From: FCB group bacterium
GTDB taxonomy: Bacteria > Zixibacteria > MSB-5A5 > GN15 > JAAZOE01
DNA: 46,171 nucleotides
NCBI GenBank assembly: GCA_024231695.1
Contig: JAAEQF010000458.1
Coordinates: 1 to 46,171 of the forward strand
Reading direction: 5' to 3'
Shown here: positions 26,335-35,287 of the stretch, piece after piece
Layout of the letters: each line of letters starts with the position of its first letter
How positions within the stretch are numbered: position 1 is the first letter of the stretch
The notes under the pieces: model-generated
What the model was told of the DNA's origin: nothing
What the model saw: the letters and a program-made list of their open reading frames with translations, nothing else
The model's database searches: none
Translations under genes and position numbers: made by a program

Positions 26335-28414
26335 TAAAAGAAACCTGCTGGAAACGCTCACTTCTCATTCCGACATAGCCATGGCCATTTTGGTCATCGG
26401 TATTATCGCCGTTTTGATTCTGCCGGTGCCGCCGGGACTTCTCGATTTTGCCCTGGCTTTCAATATTGCCTTTTCGATCGTGATTCTGATCGCCACTCTG
26501 TATATCACCAGCCCGCTCGACCTGTCGGTGTTTCCCGGGATGCTCCTGATCGTCACCCTCATCCGTCTGTCTTTGAACGTGGCTTCGACCCGGTTGATTC
26601 TGGGCGAAGGGTATGCGGGTGAAGTTATCAATTCATTCGGTAATTTCGTGGTCAAGGGCAATTATGTCGTTGGTTTTATCGTATTTCTGATTCTGGTCAT
26701 CATCCAGTTTGTAGTTATCACCAAAGGTTCCACCCGTATCTCGGAAGTGGCCGCTCGCTTTACCCTTGATGCCATGCCGGGTAAACAGATGGCCATCGAC
26801 GCCGACCTCAATGCCGGATTGCTATCTGATACCGAGGCTCGTGATCGCCGGTCAGCTATTGCCCGTGAAGCCGACTTCTACGGGGCGATGGATGGTGCCT
26901 CCAAATTTGTGCGCGGTGATGCCGTGGCCGGTATTCTTATAACCGCCATCAACATCATCGGCGGCTTCATAATCGGTATTGTGATGCAGGATATGCCGGT
27001 TGCCGAAGCGCTCAAGACCTACACCCTGCTATCGGTAGGTGATGGCCTGGTCACGCAGATTCCCGCCCTTATCGTTTCCACTTCAGCCGGTATTATCGTC
27101 ACTCGGGCCGCGGCCGAAGATAATATGGGCAAAGACCTGACCAAGCAATTAGGTCTCCAGCCGCGAGCCATCATGGTCGCCTCGGGCGTCATTTTCGCTT
27201 TCGGTATGGTGCCGGGAATGCCGACTCTGCCTTTCGTCGGACTGGGCATCATTCTGGGAGTGCTGGCCTTTCTTATCGAAAAAAGCAAAAAAAGCGAGGC
27301 CGAACGAAAGAAAAAGGAAAAAGAAGAACAGGCTGAGGTTCCGCCGGAAGAGAAAACTGAAGACCTGCTCAAAATCGATACCCTGGAAGTGGAAATTGGC
27401 TACGGATTGATTCCGATGGTCGATGCCAATCAGGGTGGCGATCTGCTGGATCGAATATCGGTCATCCGTCGCCAACTGGCTTTGGAGATGGGTGTTATTG
27501 TCCCGGCCATACGTATTCGCGACAATGTCCAGCTGCAGCCCAGCGAGTACGCCATTAAAATCAAAGGCCTGATCGTTGCCCGAGGCGAATTGATGCCCGA
27601 TCAACTGATGGCCATCAATCCCGGCTATATCGACGACGAGATCGAAGGGTTCGAGACCATCGATCCGGCTTTCGGTCTCAAAGCCCGCTGGATAATACAA
27701 AGCTTGAAAGAGACGGCCGAGGCTAAGGGTTATACGGTCGTAGAACCGACTTCGGTTTTGGCTACTCATCTGACCGAGGTCATCCGTTCCAATTCTGCCG
27801 AAATCGTCACCCGTCAGGATATTCAACATTTGTTGGATACTCTTCGCGAAGATCAACCGGCTTTGGTTGAGGGCGTATTGGCCGATGGCGTGCCGTTGCC
27901 GGCGATTCATAAGATTCTACAGTTACTTTTGAGTGAACGGATTCCGATTCGTGATCTGGGAACCATTCTGGAAACTATCTCCGACTATGCGGCTACGACC
28001 AAGGATCCGGAAGTGCTGGCCGAATACAGCCGCATTGCCCTGCGCCGACAGATTTCGGATATGCTGAAAAACGAAGAAGGAAAGATTCACTGTTTCACTC
28101 TGTCACCGGCCATTGAGCGGATGATGACCGAGGCGGTGCAGAATACGAAGCAGGGAATCATGCTGGTTCTCCAGCCGGAAATCAGCGAGAGGCTGGTTCA
28201 GGAAACGATCAAGCAAACCGATGTGCTGGCCGCCGGCGGGCATCACCCTCTTTGTCTGACCTCGCCCAATGTCCGTCTGGCCTTTCGGCGCCTGATGGAA
28301 CCGTCCCAGCCGCAAATGACGGTGATGTCCTATAACGAGATTCATCATGACGTGGAAGTGATATCAACCGGAATAGTGGAAATGACCGCCGAAACCGTGG
28401 GAGTTGAACAATGA
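26327..28414 (+). CDS. flhA: Flagellar export gate protein FlhA
   Basis: 695 residues, GTG start, overlapping flhB by 8 bases. FlhA forms the nonameric ring that docks export chaperones and uses proton motive force. Eight N-terminal transmembrane helices are followed by the FHIPEP-type conserved loop (ARFTLDAMPGKQMAIDADLN, TEARDRRSAIAREADFYGAM). After a Lys/Glu-rich linker at about residues 320-345, the cytoplasmic domain has IEVGYGLIPMVD-like and VGVIVPAIRIRDN-like phrases. Normal length and motif content for the family. Confidence 0.97.
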   Translation: MADKRNLLETLTSHSDIAMAILVIGIIAVLILPVPPGLLDFALAFNIAFSIVILIATLYITSPLDLSVFPGMLLIVTLIRLSLNVASTRLILGEGYAGEVINSFGNFVVKGNYVVGFIVFLILVIIQFVVITKGSTRISEVAARFTLDAMPGKQMAIDADLNAGLLSDTEARDRRSAIAREADFYGAMDGASKFVRGDAVAGILITAINIIGGFIIGIVMQDMPVAEALKTYTLLSVGDGLVTQIPALIVSTSAGIIVTRAAAEDNMGKDLTKQLGLQPRAIMVASGVIFAFGMVPGMPTLPFVGLGIILGVLAFLIEKSKKSEAERKKKEKEEQAEVPPEEKTEDLLKIDTLEVEIGYGLIPMVDANQGGDLLDRISVIRRQLALEMGVIVPAIRIRDNVQLQPSEYAIKIKGLIVARGELMPDQLMAINPGYIDDEIEGFETIDPAFGLKARWIIQSLKETAEAKGYTVVEPTSVLATHLTEVIRSNSAEIVTRQDIQHLLDTLREDQPALVEGVLADGVPLPAIHKILQLLLSERIPIRDLGTILETISDYAATTKDPEVLAEYSRIALRRQISDMLKNEEGKIHCFTLSPAIERMMTEAVQNTKQGIMLVLQPEISERLVQETIKQTDVLAAGGHHPLCLTSPNVRLAFRRLMEPSQPQMTVMSYNEIHHDVEVISTGIVEMTAETVGVEQ

Positions 28415-29520
28415 TAGTCAAATCGTTTACGGCCGATACCGTCGCCGGCGCCCTGAAAAAAGTGCGCAGTGATTTAGGCGGCGAGGCCATGATTCTGAAA
28501 ACTCGGCGGTTACCACAGGACCAGCAAATGGTGACCGGAGCCAAAGTCGAGGTGACGGCCTGTTTGGACAAGAACCCGGCCGGGCGTACTTCGTCACCTG
28601 CCACCGCAACCGTCGCACCGGCGGAAAAGCCAGTGACATCCGGCCCGTCAGTACCGGCCGATGCCATCGTCCAGAAGCTCGATTTCCTTATTGACATCTT
28701 CCAGACTCCGGTGCGCAAAAGCTCATTCCCCGGAAATATCGGACGGTTGTTTTCCGCCCTTCTGCAGGCCGATATCCCGGAAACGATGGCCTATGATCTG
28801 ACCGAAAAAATCGGCAGTCGGTTTGAAGCCGACGATGACTTCAATACGATTGCCGGTACGGCCGTCGAACTCCTGGTTGATCAATTACCCAAAAGCCGGG
28901 GATCATATCTTTTCAAAACCGGTCAGAAGATCGCCGTGATCGGACCCGCCGGCGGAGGCAAAACTTCACTTATCGGACGATTGGCCGGTTACCTAATCGG
29001 AGAACGAAAACTGCCGGTCTGTCTGACTTCACTGGATAAAATTAAAGTGGCTGCGCCGGAGGAGTTGGCGACCTACGCCGATCTGCTCAATGCCGATCAT
29101 TTTGATATGCCCGGTGAAATCGACCGCTCGCTTTTGAACCGTCACAGCCGGGATAAAGTCACCCTGATTGACACGCCGGCCCTGAATGCCCGCGATCGGA
29201 GCGAAATCAGTATCTTCGCCGAAAAACTTGGTCGTATCAAACCGGACCGTGTGATTGCCGTTTTCCCGGCCACTTTCCGGTCCACCGATCTATTCGACAT
29301 GCAGCGTTCGTACCGCCCGCTCAAACCGACAGAACTGGCCATCACTATGACCGATCAGACCTGTCGTCTGGGAGCGATGATTGCCGCTTCGATCCACACC
29401 GGACTGCCTTTGACTATTCTGGGCACCGGTCGGAAAGCAGGGTGTCTCGATTTGGCCCCAGATTCGCGGCAGATAATCCGAACTTTTTTGGGTCTGGATG
29501 CGGAGGGCAGCCATGAATAA
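28411..29520 (+). CDS. flhF: FlhF-like SRP-family protein with degenerate GTPase motifs
   Basis: 369 residues, overlapping flhA by 4 bases (ATGA). FlhF is an SRP-type GTPase that sets flagellar position and number. The N-terminal B domain is recognisable (MIVKSFTADTVAGALKKVRS, then GGEAMILKTRRL). The P-loop is GPAGGGKTS (residues 178-186). The other motifs are altered: the usual DTYR...AAVEQL is LDKIKVAAPEELATYADL, the DTAGR motif (G3) is IDTPALNARD, and TKLD (G4, base specificity) is TMTDQT. It may bind nucleotide differently or act mainly as a scaffold. Gene order flhA-flhF-flhG supports the identity. Confidence 0.85.
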   Translation: MIVKSFTADTVAGALKKVRSDLGGEAMILKTRRLPQDQQMVTGAKVEVTACLDKNPAGRTSSPATATVAPAEKPVTSGPSVPADAIVQKLDFLIDIFQTPVRKSSFPGNIGRLFSALLQADIPETMAYDLTEKIGSRFEADDDFNTIAGTAVELLVDQLPKSRGSYLFKTGQKIAVIGPAGGGKTSLIGRLAGYLIGERKLPVCLTSLDKIKVAAPEELATYADLLNADHFDMPGEIDRSLLNRHSRDKVTLIDTPALNARDRSEISIFAEKLGRIKPDRVIAVFPATFRSTDLFDMQRSYRPLKPTELAITMTDQTCRLGAMIAASIHTGLPLTILGTGRKAGCLDLAPDSRQIIRTFLGLDAEGSHE

Positions 29521-30349
29521 TCGTCTGACTTCAGCACTTTCCTCCGCCGACCAGACTGAACCGAAGCTGCTGGCTATCGCTTCCGGCAAGGGCGGTGTAG
29601 GTAAATCGGTGATTTCCTATAATATGGCCGATCATCTGGCCCGTCGGAAACGCGTTCTTCTTCTCGATGGAGATTTCCATACCGGCAATCTGCATCTGCT
29701 GGGTAATGTCAACCCGGATTATGGCTGGCAGGATATCTGTTTCGGCCGAGTTAGCTTTGCTGAAGCGGTCGTCAGTCTTGCCGATAATTTTGATTTGCTG
29801 GCCTCGGCCGGCGGAAATACCGAAAACGCTTTCCCGGATATGCCGCGGCTGGCAGCCTTTCTGGGCGACCTGCGCAAATTAGCCAAAGATTATGATTATG
29901 TCATAATCGATACCGCCTCCGGGATTTTGCCCCATACCAATCTGCTATTGCATACGGTTGATGAAGTCGTTCTGGTGACAACCCCGGAATTGACCTCAAT
30001 TTCCGATTGCTACGCCCTATACAAGGTTCTCATTGGTGACAATACGAATATTCTGGCCTCGCTTCTGGTCAATCATGAAGACCGGGAAGAGGAGCTTCGA
30101 TATATACGACGCAAATTTACCGCCATCACCGATCGGTTTTTGAACAATTCGCCTGAGTTTTTCGGGAATTTGGGATATGACCGGGCTTTGGTGGAGGCTG
30201 TGGCCTGTCAGAGAGGTATTTCCGACAGCGCCCCCCAAAGCACCATCAACCAGCATTTTGCTGTCCTGGCCGACCATCTGTCGGGTCAGGAAATTCCAGA
30301 AAGTTTTAATCCGGAAACAATTAATTCAGCGCCCGTGAGGCCGATATAA
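29513..30349 (+). CDS. flhG: FlhG (MinD-like ATPase, flagellar number control)
   Basis: 278 residues from the ATG at 29513, preceded by GGAGGGCAG. FlhG is a MinD/ParA-type ATPase that limits flagellar number and works with FlhF and the C-ring. The deviant Walker A motif is SGKGGVGKS; the next motifs are VLLLDGDFHTGNLHLLG and YDYVIIDTASG. The N-terminal DQAxxLR motif that activates FlhF in other species is only partly present (ADQTEPKLL). No clear C-terminal amphipathic membrane helix is visible. It overlaps flhF by 8 bases. Confidence 0.9.
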   Translation: MNNRLTSALSSADQTEPKLLAIASGKGGVGKSVISYNMADHLARRKRVLLLDGDFHTGNLHLLGNVNPDYGWQDICFGRVSFAEAVVSLADNFDLLASAGGNTENAFPDMPRLAAFLGDLRKLAKDYDYVIIDTASGILPHTNLLLHTVDEVVLVTTPELTSISDCYALYKVLIGDNTNILASLLVNHEDREEELRYIRRKFTAITDRFLNNSPEFFGNLGYDRALVEAVACQRGISDSAPQSTINQHFAVLADHLSGQEIPESFNPETINSAPVRPI

Positions 30350-30364
30350 AGGAATAGCGGACAA

Positions 30365-31234
30365 ATGATTACAACAACTAAGGAAAAGAAATCGAAGACG
30401 GGTTCGGTGGCAGGTGTGAGTCGCACCAACGTCACCCAGACCAGAAAACCGAGAGAGCGGTCCAAAAAGGATTTGGCGGTTCTGCGGGAATGGGATAGGT
30501 ACCTCAAAGGACAGGATCCTATCCTGCGCAAAAAACTGCTCAACCGTTACTTGCCTTTGGTTCGCAACGTAGCCGGGCGTATGGCCATTAATTTCCCACG
30601 TTCGGTGGAGCTTGGTGATTTGATCAATACGGGAGTGATCGGTTTGATCGAGGCTTTTCGCAATTTCGATACTGCCCGGGGAGTGAAATTCGAAACCTAT
30701 GCCGTGCCGCGCATTCGTGGCGCGATTCTGGATGAATTGCGCTCGCTTGATTGGGTACCGCGCTCCACGCGGGCCAAGGCTCGTGAAATCGAAAGAGCCC
30801 TGCTGGAATATGAAAACCGCGAGGGACGCCCGCCGACCGACGAAGAACTGGCCGGCGCACTGAGTATTACTACCGGGGAACTGCATCATGCCCTGGAAGA
30901 TGTTTCCAAGACCTCGCTTCTGTCTCTGGATGAAATGATTTTCAGGGAAGAGGATAATCGGCAGGTACCGCGCATCGAAACGGTGGAGGACAAGAAGGCC
31001 AACACCACCATCAAGAAACTGGAAAGAAGCGAACTTCAGGCTTTTCTGGTCATAGCCATCGAAAAGCTGACCGAACAGGAAAAGCTGGTCATTGCCCTGT
31101 ACTACTACGAGGAACTGACGCTGAAAGAAATCGGGGAAGTGATGAAGATCTCAGAATCGCGTGTCTCTCAAATTCATACCAAAGCTGTTCTTAAACTGCG
31201 TGGTATGGTTCGGGAAAAGTTCGGCCTGGGGTAA
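30365..31234 (+). CDS. fliA: Flagellar RNA polymerase sigma factor FliA (sigma-28)
   Basis: 289 residues. FliA directs transcription of late flagellar and chemotaxis genes. After a basic 35-residue N-terminal extension, region 2 reads LLNRYLPLVRNVAGRMAINF, then GDLINTGVIGLIEAFRNFDT and KFETYAVPRIRGAILDELRS with the FliA/WhiG-specific LDWVPRSTRAKARE. Region 3 follows, and region 4 ends with YYYEELTLKEIGEVMKISES and RVSQIHTKAVLKLR. It lies directly after flhG, a common arrangement. Confidence 0.95.
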   Translation: MITTTKEKKSKTGSVAGVSRTNVTQTRKPRERSKKDLAVLREWDRYLKGQDPILRKKLLNRYLPLVRNVAGRMAINFPRSVELGDLINTGVIGLIEAFRNFDTARGVKFETYAVPRIRGAILDELRSLDWVPRSTRAKAREIERALLEYENREGRPPTDEELAGALSITTGELHHALEDVSKTSLLSLDEMIFREEDNRQVPRIETVEDKKANTTIKKLERSELQAFLVIAIEKLTEQEKLVIALYYYEELTLKEIGEVMKISESRVSQIHTKAVLKLRGMVREKFGLG

Positions 31235-31265
31235 AATCTGCCCCTGACCGGCCGGAGGAGGATTT

Positions 31266-31553
31266 ATGCGTCCCATTGTTCTGCAGGATAATCTGGCGAA
31301 AACGCCAGCCGCGGAGAGGATGAATCAGATCCAGAAGGCTCACGGAGAGATGGAACAGCGGCTGACCGCCGATGCTCTCAAGGAGAAGACAACCGCCGAT
31401 ATGGAAAAGACACGAGAGAGCCAGAAAACCGATATGGTCATCATCAGAGATGACGAGGAAAAAGATAAAGAGAAGCGGAAAAAGAAAAACAAAAAAAACC
31501 AGCCGGATGATCAGGATGGCGAGAATCCCGAACATCTCGATCTGAAGGCCTAA
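31266..31553 (+). CDS. Small charged flagellar-operon protein of unknown function
   Basis: 95 residues, with a strong GGAGGAGG site. The sequence is very hydrophilic and helical: MRPIVLQDNLAKTPAAERMN, a Glu/Lys-rich middle, and a Lys-rich block (KDKEKRKKKNKKNQ) near residue 70, ending acidic. No fold is recognised. Short proteins of similar composition often lie after fliA in operons of this type. The ribosome site and position between fliA and the DUF2802-like gene support that it is real. Confidence 0.7.
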   Translation: MRPIVLQDNLAKTPAAERMNQIQKAHGEMEQRLTADALKEKTTADMEKTRESQKTDMVIIRDDEEKDKEKRKKKNKKNQPDDQDGENPEHLDLKA

Positions 31554-31572
31554 ACGAGGGAGCCGAAGAGAA

Positions 31573-32019
31573 ATGGATTTTTCTTCCGACATACTAATTG
31601 ACTTTGGATTGAATCTGGCCGGATACCTGCTCGTGGGTGGGCTGGTTTATCTGCTGGTGACTAGCCGGCGGACGCTGATCGATAAGTCCAGGGCAGCGGT
31701 CAAGGCCGATACTGATGATGCTCTCGCCGGACGGATAAAAGAGACACCGGAAATTATGCCCCGGCCCGTGGTCACGGAATTTATTGCGCTGGCCGATCAA
31801 AACCGAATCTCAGAGACGGTAACATCGAAAGTGGATGCAACGATCGACGACACCCCGACGCTTATGAAACGCGATGCGACTCGCCGGGCCGATCGTCGGG
31901 CGATATGCCTGGAGGCCAAAAGATTACTGGCCAAAGGTAAGTCTCATGGAGAATTGATGCGGCAGTTGCCGTTAACCGAGAATGAATTGGAAATGTTGTC
32001 GGTAGCCGGTAAAGCATAA
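31573..32019 (+). CDS. Membrane-anchored DUF2802/DUF6115-like protein
   Basis: 148 residues. An N-terminal transmembrane helix (LIDFGLNLAGYLLVGGLVYL) is followed by a disordered linker and a C-terminal helix-turn-helix-like segment (ICLEAKRLLAKGKSHGELMR, QLPLTENELEMLSVAGKA). This matches the pattern of small DUF2802-type proteins found near flagellar genes, which pair a membrane helix with a short helical domain. The function is unknown. Confidence 0.7.
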   Translation: MDFSSDILIDFGLNLAGYLLVGGLVYLLVTSRRTLIDKSRAAVKADTDDALAGRIKETPEIMPRPVVTEFIALADQNRISETVTSKVDATIDDTPTLMKRDATRRADRRAICLEAKRLLAKGKSHGELMRQLPLTENELEMLSVAGKA

Positions 32020-32049
32020 TCGCCACCGATATATTGAAAGGATTATAAA

Positions 32050-33204
32050 ATGGCTTTGGAATCCCCCTTGTTCCTGACGCGCTTGGAATGCCCGATTTGT
32101 GGCACAGTTAACGAATTGGAAACGATTCGAGTCGGTGCCTATACCGAAGGGGAACGGATGACCGATTTCTGTCCGTCAACAATAAAGTGGCGCAATCCTA
32201 AATACCAAAAATACAATCCATTGTTGTTTTTTGCGGCGACCTGTTCCCATTGCTTCTATTCCCGTGAATTCAACGCCAAATACCGCGAATGGGCCAAAGA
32301 CAACAATTTCACCACCTACCGGTTGAAAAATCTAAAGGAAAAACATCTGGGAAACATGGCTCTGGAAAATTCCTTTGTCAAACTGGTCGGTGATCATCTG
32401 GATATTGACAATTACCCGGATGAAACGGCTATAATGAAACTGCTCCTGGCCGTCTTCGACGAACAGCTTAACGCTTATCCCTCCGCTCTCGATCTTGGTC
32501 GCCTGTATCTGCGCATTGCCTGGATGTTCCGTCATCGTAACTCCAGCGACGAAACCAAAACGGAGATAGTCGATCCGGGGCATATCAGTGATATCGAAAG
32601 AGGTGTCGGAGATATAAGGTCGTGGATGGCCGGTTTCGGACGCAATATAGAATATCTCAATAATGCCGTCACCGCTCATTTTGAGAAGCAACCCGACGAC
32701 TCCATGCGCGAGCGCTTTACCTCCGTTGCGGAAGAACTTAAAAGCCGGAAAGAAGACGGGCAAAAATTCATTGATGAGCTGGAAAAGCTTTTGGGGGAAA
32801 CCCGACTGGCTACCGGTGGAGGAGCCGGCGGTTTCAACTCGGACTTTTTCGAATTCGAGGGTTTCGATGAATTCCTTAATCGACTGATTCGCGTTTGGGA
32901 CGGCGTGCCGCGCAACGAATTCGAAGCCATGCGCCTGGCCGTGAAATTCTACATCAGTGCCTTTGAAAGCGGGCGGGAAATATCGCACGGCAACCAGTCC
33001 CTTCAAGCCGGATACCTGATTGGTGAACTATCGCGTCAGGTGAGCGACCATGATACTGCCCGGCAGTATTTCAACACAACCATCAAAATGGGTCAGGATT
33101 TTATCAAAGAGATTAAGGGTGACCGAACCAGAACCGCCCTGGCGCGAAAAATTCTGGAAATGGCGATGACCCAGGGAAAGAAAAATTTAGCTGAGGCCAA
33201 ATAA
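32050..33204 (+). CDS. DUF2225 family protein, probable zinc-binding
   Basis: 384 residues, with AAAGGATT upstream. The N-terminal part has two Cys pairs: CPIC (LECPICGTVNELETIRVGAY) and CSHC (ATCSHCFYSREFNAKYREWA), a likely zinc ribbon. The rest is helical and resembles TPR-like repeats (YPSALDLGRLYLRIAWMFRH, AGYLIGELSRQVSDHDTARQ). DUF2225 proteins are uncharacterised but occur in many Firmicutes and FCB-group genomes. The position between a flagellar tail and the PilZ genes suggests a motility- or c-di-GMP-linked role; that is inference only. Confidence 0.82.
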   Translation: MALESPLFLTRLECPICGTVNELETIRVGAYTEGERMTDFCPSTIKWRNPKYQKYNPLLFFAATCSHCFYSREFNAKYREWAKDNNFTTYRLKNLKEKHLGNMALENSFVKLVGDHLDIDNYPDETAIMKLLLAVFDEQLNAYPSALDLGRLYLRIAWMFRHRNSSDETKTEIVDPGHISDIERGVGDIRSWMAGFGRNIEYLNNAVTAHFEKQPDDSMRERFTSVAEELKSRKEDGQKFIDELEKLLGETRLATGGGAGGFNSDFFEFEGFDEFLNRLIRVWDGVPRNEFEAMRLAVKFYISAFESGREISHGNQSLQAGYLIGELSRQVSDHDTARQYFNTTIKMGQDFIKEIKGDRTRTALARKILEMAMTQGKKNLAEAK

Positions 33205-33969
33205 TTGAAAGAAGCAACGAAAACAGGATCAGTCGAACTTCCCCTGCGCGTTTGGGAGCGTTTGCAGCTGGTCGTCGGCGATGAGGGACAGGAAGGCGTC
33301 TATAACTGCCGGGTGTCAGATATTACTAATGACCGACTGATTATCAGCCGACCCGCTTTCGCCTATGGCAAATCATTGCTGGCCGATAACCGCCGGGTCG
33401 CGGTTCAATTCACCCGTAGCGATGCGGCCTATGCCTTCAACGCCCGGCTTAAAGAAACCGAACCCAAATCTGATGATGCCATGTATTTGTTGGACTTGGG
33501 CGAGGTCAGCCGTCGCCAGCGACGCAGATTTGTCCGTCTGGAAAAAATGATCACTTTCAAATACCATCTTCTGCCTCGACCGCTCGGCGCAGTCCCGGAT
33601 TTGAGCGCTCTGGCCAAATCGATGACTATCGCTCGAACGCAGAATATTTCCGCCGGAGGACTTTTGACGGCCGCCGGTGACGACATTGACGTTGGCAGTC
33701 TCCTGCTTCTTGATTTCGCCGGTTCCGGATTGAAGAACATTCCTCGTTTTTTGATCGCCGTATGTCGGCGCTCGGAAAAAAGCTCAACCGACAAGCAAGT
33801 CGTCGGAGTCGAGTTTATCCTTCGCGATGCCCTGCCGCAATATCTAAAAAAGCACGAATTAAAGCTGATACCGGGCGAGGCCGGACAGTTTACTCCTTTC
33901 GTACAAAACCTTCTGGTCAGCGAACTGTTTGCCGAACAATTGATTTTGCGTCAGAAAGGACTGCTCTAA
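33205..33969 (+). CDS. PilZ-domain c-di-GMP receptor, YcgR-like (first of three)
   Basis: 254 residues with a TTG start directly after the previous stop codon. The N-terminal YcgR-type domain (residues 10-105) begins ELPLRVWERLQLVVG. The PilZ domain has both c-di-GMP contacts: RxxxR in RRRFVR (near residue 112) and [DN]xSxxG in NISAGG (near residue 148). YcgR-like proteins bind c-di-GMP and slow or bias the flagellar motor. The gene is translationally coupled to its neighbours and lies in a flagellar cluster, which supports a motor-brake role. Confidence 0.85.
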   Translation: MKEATKTGSVELPLRVWERLQLVVGDEGQEGVYNCRVSDITNDRLIISRPAFAYGKSLLADNRRVAVQFTRSDAAYAFNARLKETEPKSDDAMYLLDLGEVSRRQRRRFVRLEKMITFKYHLLPRPLGAVPDLSALAKSMTIARTQNISAGGLLTAAGDDIDVGSLLLLDFAGSGLKNIPRFLIAVCRRSEKSSTDKQVVGVEFILRDALPQYLKKHELKLIPGEAGQFTPFVQNLLVSELFAEQLILRQKGLL

Positions 33970-33971
33970 AG

Positions 33972-34754
33972 ATGGATACGATTTCCCGAGCCGAAATGGC
34001 CGCCGGTCAGAAATCGTCAGCCTGGATGTATTCCCGGATTTCCTCGCTAATCGGCTCTGATCTGACTATCAGCCTTCCCGATGGGGCCGCAGGCAGTATT
34101 TATAACGCCAAAGTACTGGCTGTTGAAAACGACCGTTTAAAAATTAATCTGCCTCGGCGTATAGCCGGGCAAGGATACCTGCGGGAGTCGGGTGCAGTTA
34201 TTATTAATTTTATCATCGATGATACTCTTTATGAGGCTTTGGGAGAGTACCATGCCTCAGATAAGAAAGTCCGCTATATTTCAATTACTGGAAGTATCCG
34301 GCCGACCACCCGCCGTCGTTTTGCCCGCCTACCTCTTAAAGTCAACGTCGGCTACGCGGCCGTCTCCGATGTTACTCTTGTCAGCGGACGACTGGCCAAT
34401 GTATCCTGGCGGCAATGTCAGCCTGTGGATATTTCCGGTGGCGGCATTCTTATTCAGACTTCAGTACAGGCTCCGATCGGTTCCTACCTATTGATAAATC
34501 TGCAAATAGAATCATTTGACGGCCCGGTTTATGTCTTTGGTCAGGTCCGCTGGTCGGGGATAAGTGATACCGGTCGCGGACTGTTTCAGTGCGGTATCAT
34601 GTTTATTACCAGTGAGGAACAACCCACACATTTTTCACCCGCTGCCATGAATGTCATTCCGGCCATCATGCGCCAATTCAACCGAAATACACGATATGAG
34701 CTGGAGGCCTGTTTAATCGGGTCATCCGGCGGATCTAATAAAAGGAGAGAGTGA
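33972..34754 (+). CDS. PilZ-domain c-di-GMP receptor, YcgR-like (second of three)
   Basis: 260 residues from the ATG at 33972, two bases after the previous stop. The open frame extends upstream inside the previous gene without support. The N-terminal domain (LIGSDLTISLPDGAAGSIYN) matches the layout of the first PilZ protein. The PilZ motifs are RRFAR (in TTRRRFARLPL) and DISGGG. Its fold and size match the upstream gene, so the two are likely ancient duplicates. Confidence 0.83.
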   Translation: MDTISRAEMAAGQKSSAWMYSRISSLIGSDLTISLPDGAAGSIYNAKVLAVENDRLKINLPRRIAGQGYLRESGAVIINFIIDDTLYEALGEYHASDKKVRYISITGSIRPTTRRRFARLPLKVNVGYAAVSDVTLVSGRLANVSWRQCQPVDISGGGILIQTSVQAPIGSYLLINLQIESFDGPVYVFGQVRWSGISDTGRGLFQCGIMFITSEEQPTHFSPAAMNVIPAIMRQFNRNTRYELEACLIGSSGGSNKRRE

Positions 34755-35287
34755 TGCCAGTCAGTAAAACCTCAGGGAAGGGGCTGCCCCCGACAACCAC
34801 GATTGATTTTGAAGTCAAACCGCCCTTTCAGATTCTGGAAGACAACCGACGCCGTTTTATCCGTATCGACATCGTCGAACCGATTACTTTTACGGTAGTG
34901 AAATCGGCCGAAGGAACCTTTTGGCCCGAAGGCGATGGTCCTGCCGGATCGGGTGAAATTCTCAATATCTCGGCCGGTGGTATTCTCATGTTCACTACCG
35001 AACCGATGATGGAAAAGACAGTCATATCCATGTCCTTGAAAATCGAAGGCTGTGAAGCCATTGAGAATATTCTGGGTGTGGTCAAACGCACCGATATCGA
35101 CTCCGGCGGCTATCTGGTCGGCATAGAATCGGTCACACGCGAAAAACTTTGGGATATTATCAGCAAGGAAGAGATCGGTCAATTGCCGGGAAATGTGGCT
35201 TCTTTTACTGAGCGGCTGCAGATGCTTTTGAATCAGTATATCTATTCCAAAAAACTGGATGAAAAAGCGGATGAAAAAAACAAATAA
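34754..35287 (+). CDS. Single PilZ-domain protein (third of three)
   Basis: 177 residues from the ATG at 34754, preceded by AAAGGAGAG; a GTG at 34751 is in frame. The N-terminal YcgR domain is missing. The PilZ motifs are RRFIR (in NRRRFIRIDI) and NISAGG. The C-terminal 50 residues are helical (ASFTERLQMLLNQYIYSKKL). Three consecutive PilZ genes with intact ligand motifs suggest graded c-di-GMP readout by several targets. Confidence 0.83.
   Translation: MPVSKTSGKGLPPTTTIDFEVKPPFQILEDNRRRFIRIDIVEPITFTVVKSAEGTFWPEGDGPAGSGEILNISAGGILMFTTEPMMEKTVISMSLKIEGCEAIENILGVVKRTDIDSGGYLVGIESVTREKLWDIISKEEIGQLPGNVASFTERLQMLLNQYIYSKKLDEKADEKNK

Noticed and set aside
27149..27910. 253-codon minus-strand frame inside flhA
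   Set aside because: The plus-strand flhA is certain, and the antisense frame has no family match or start signal.
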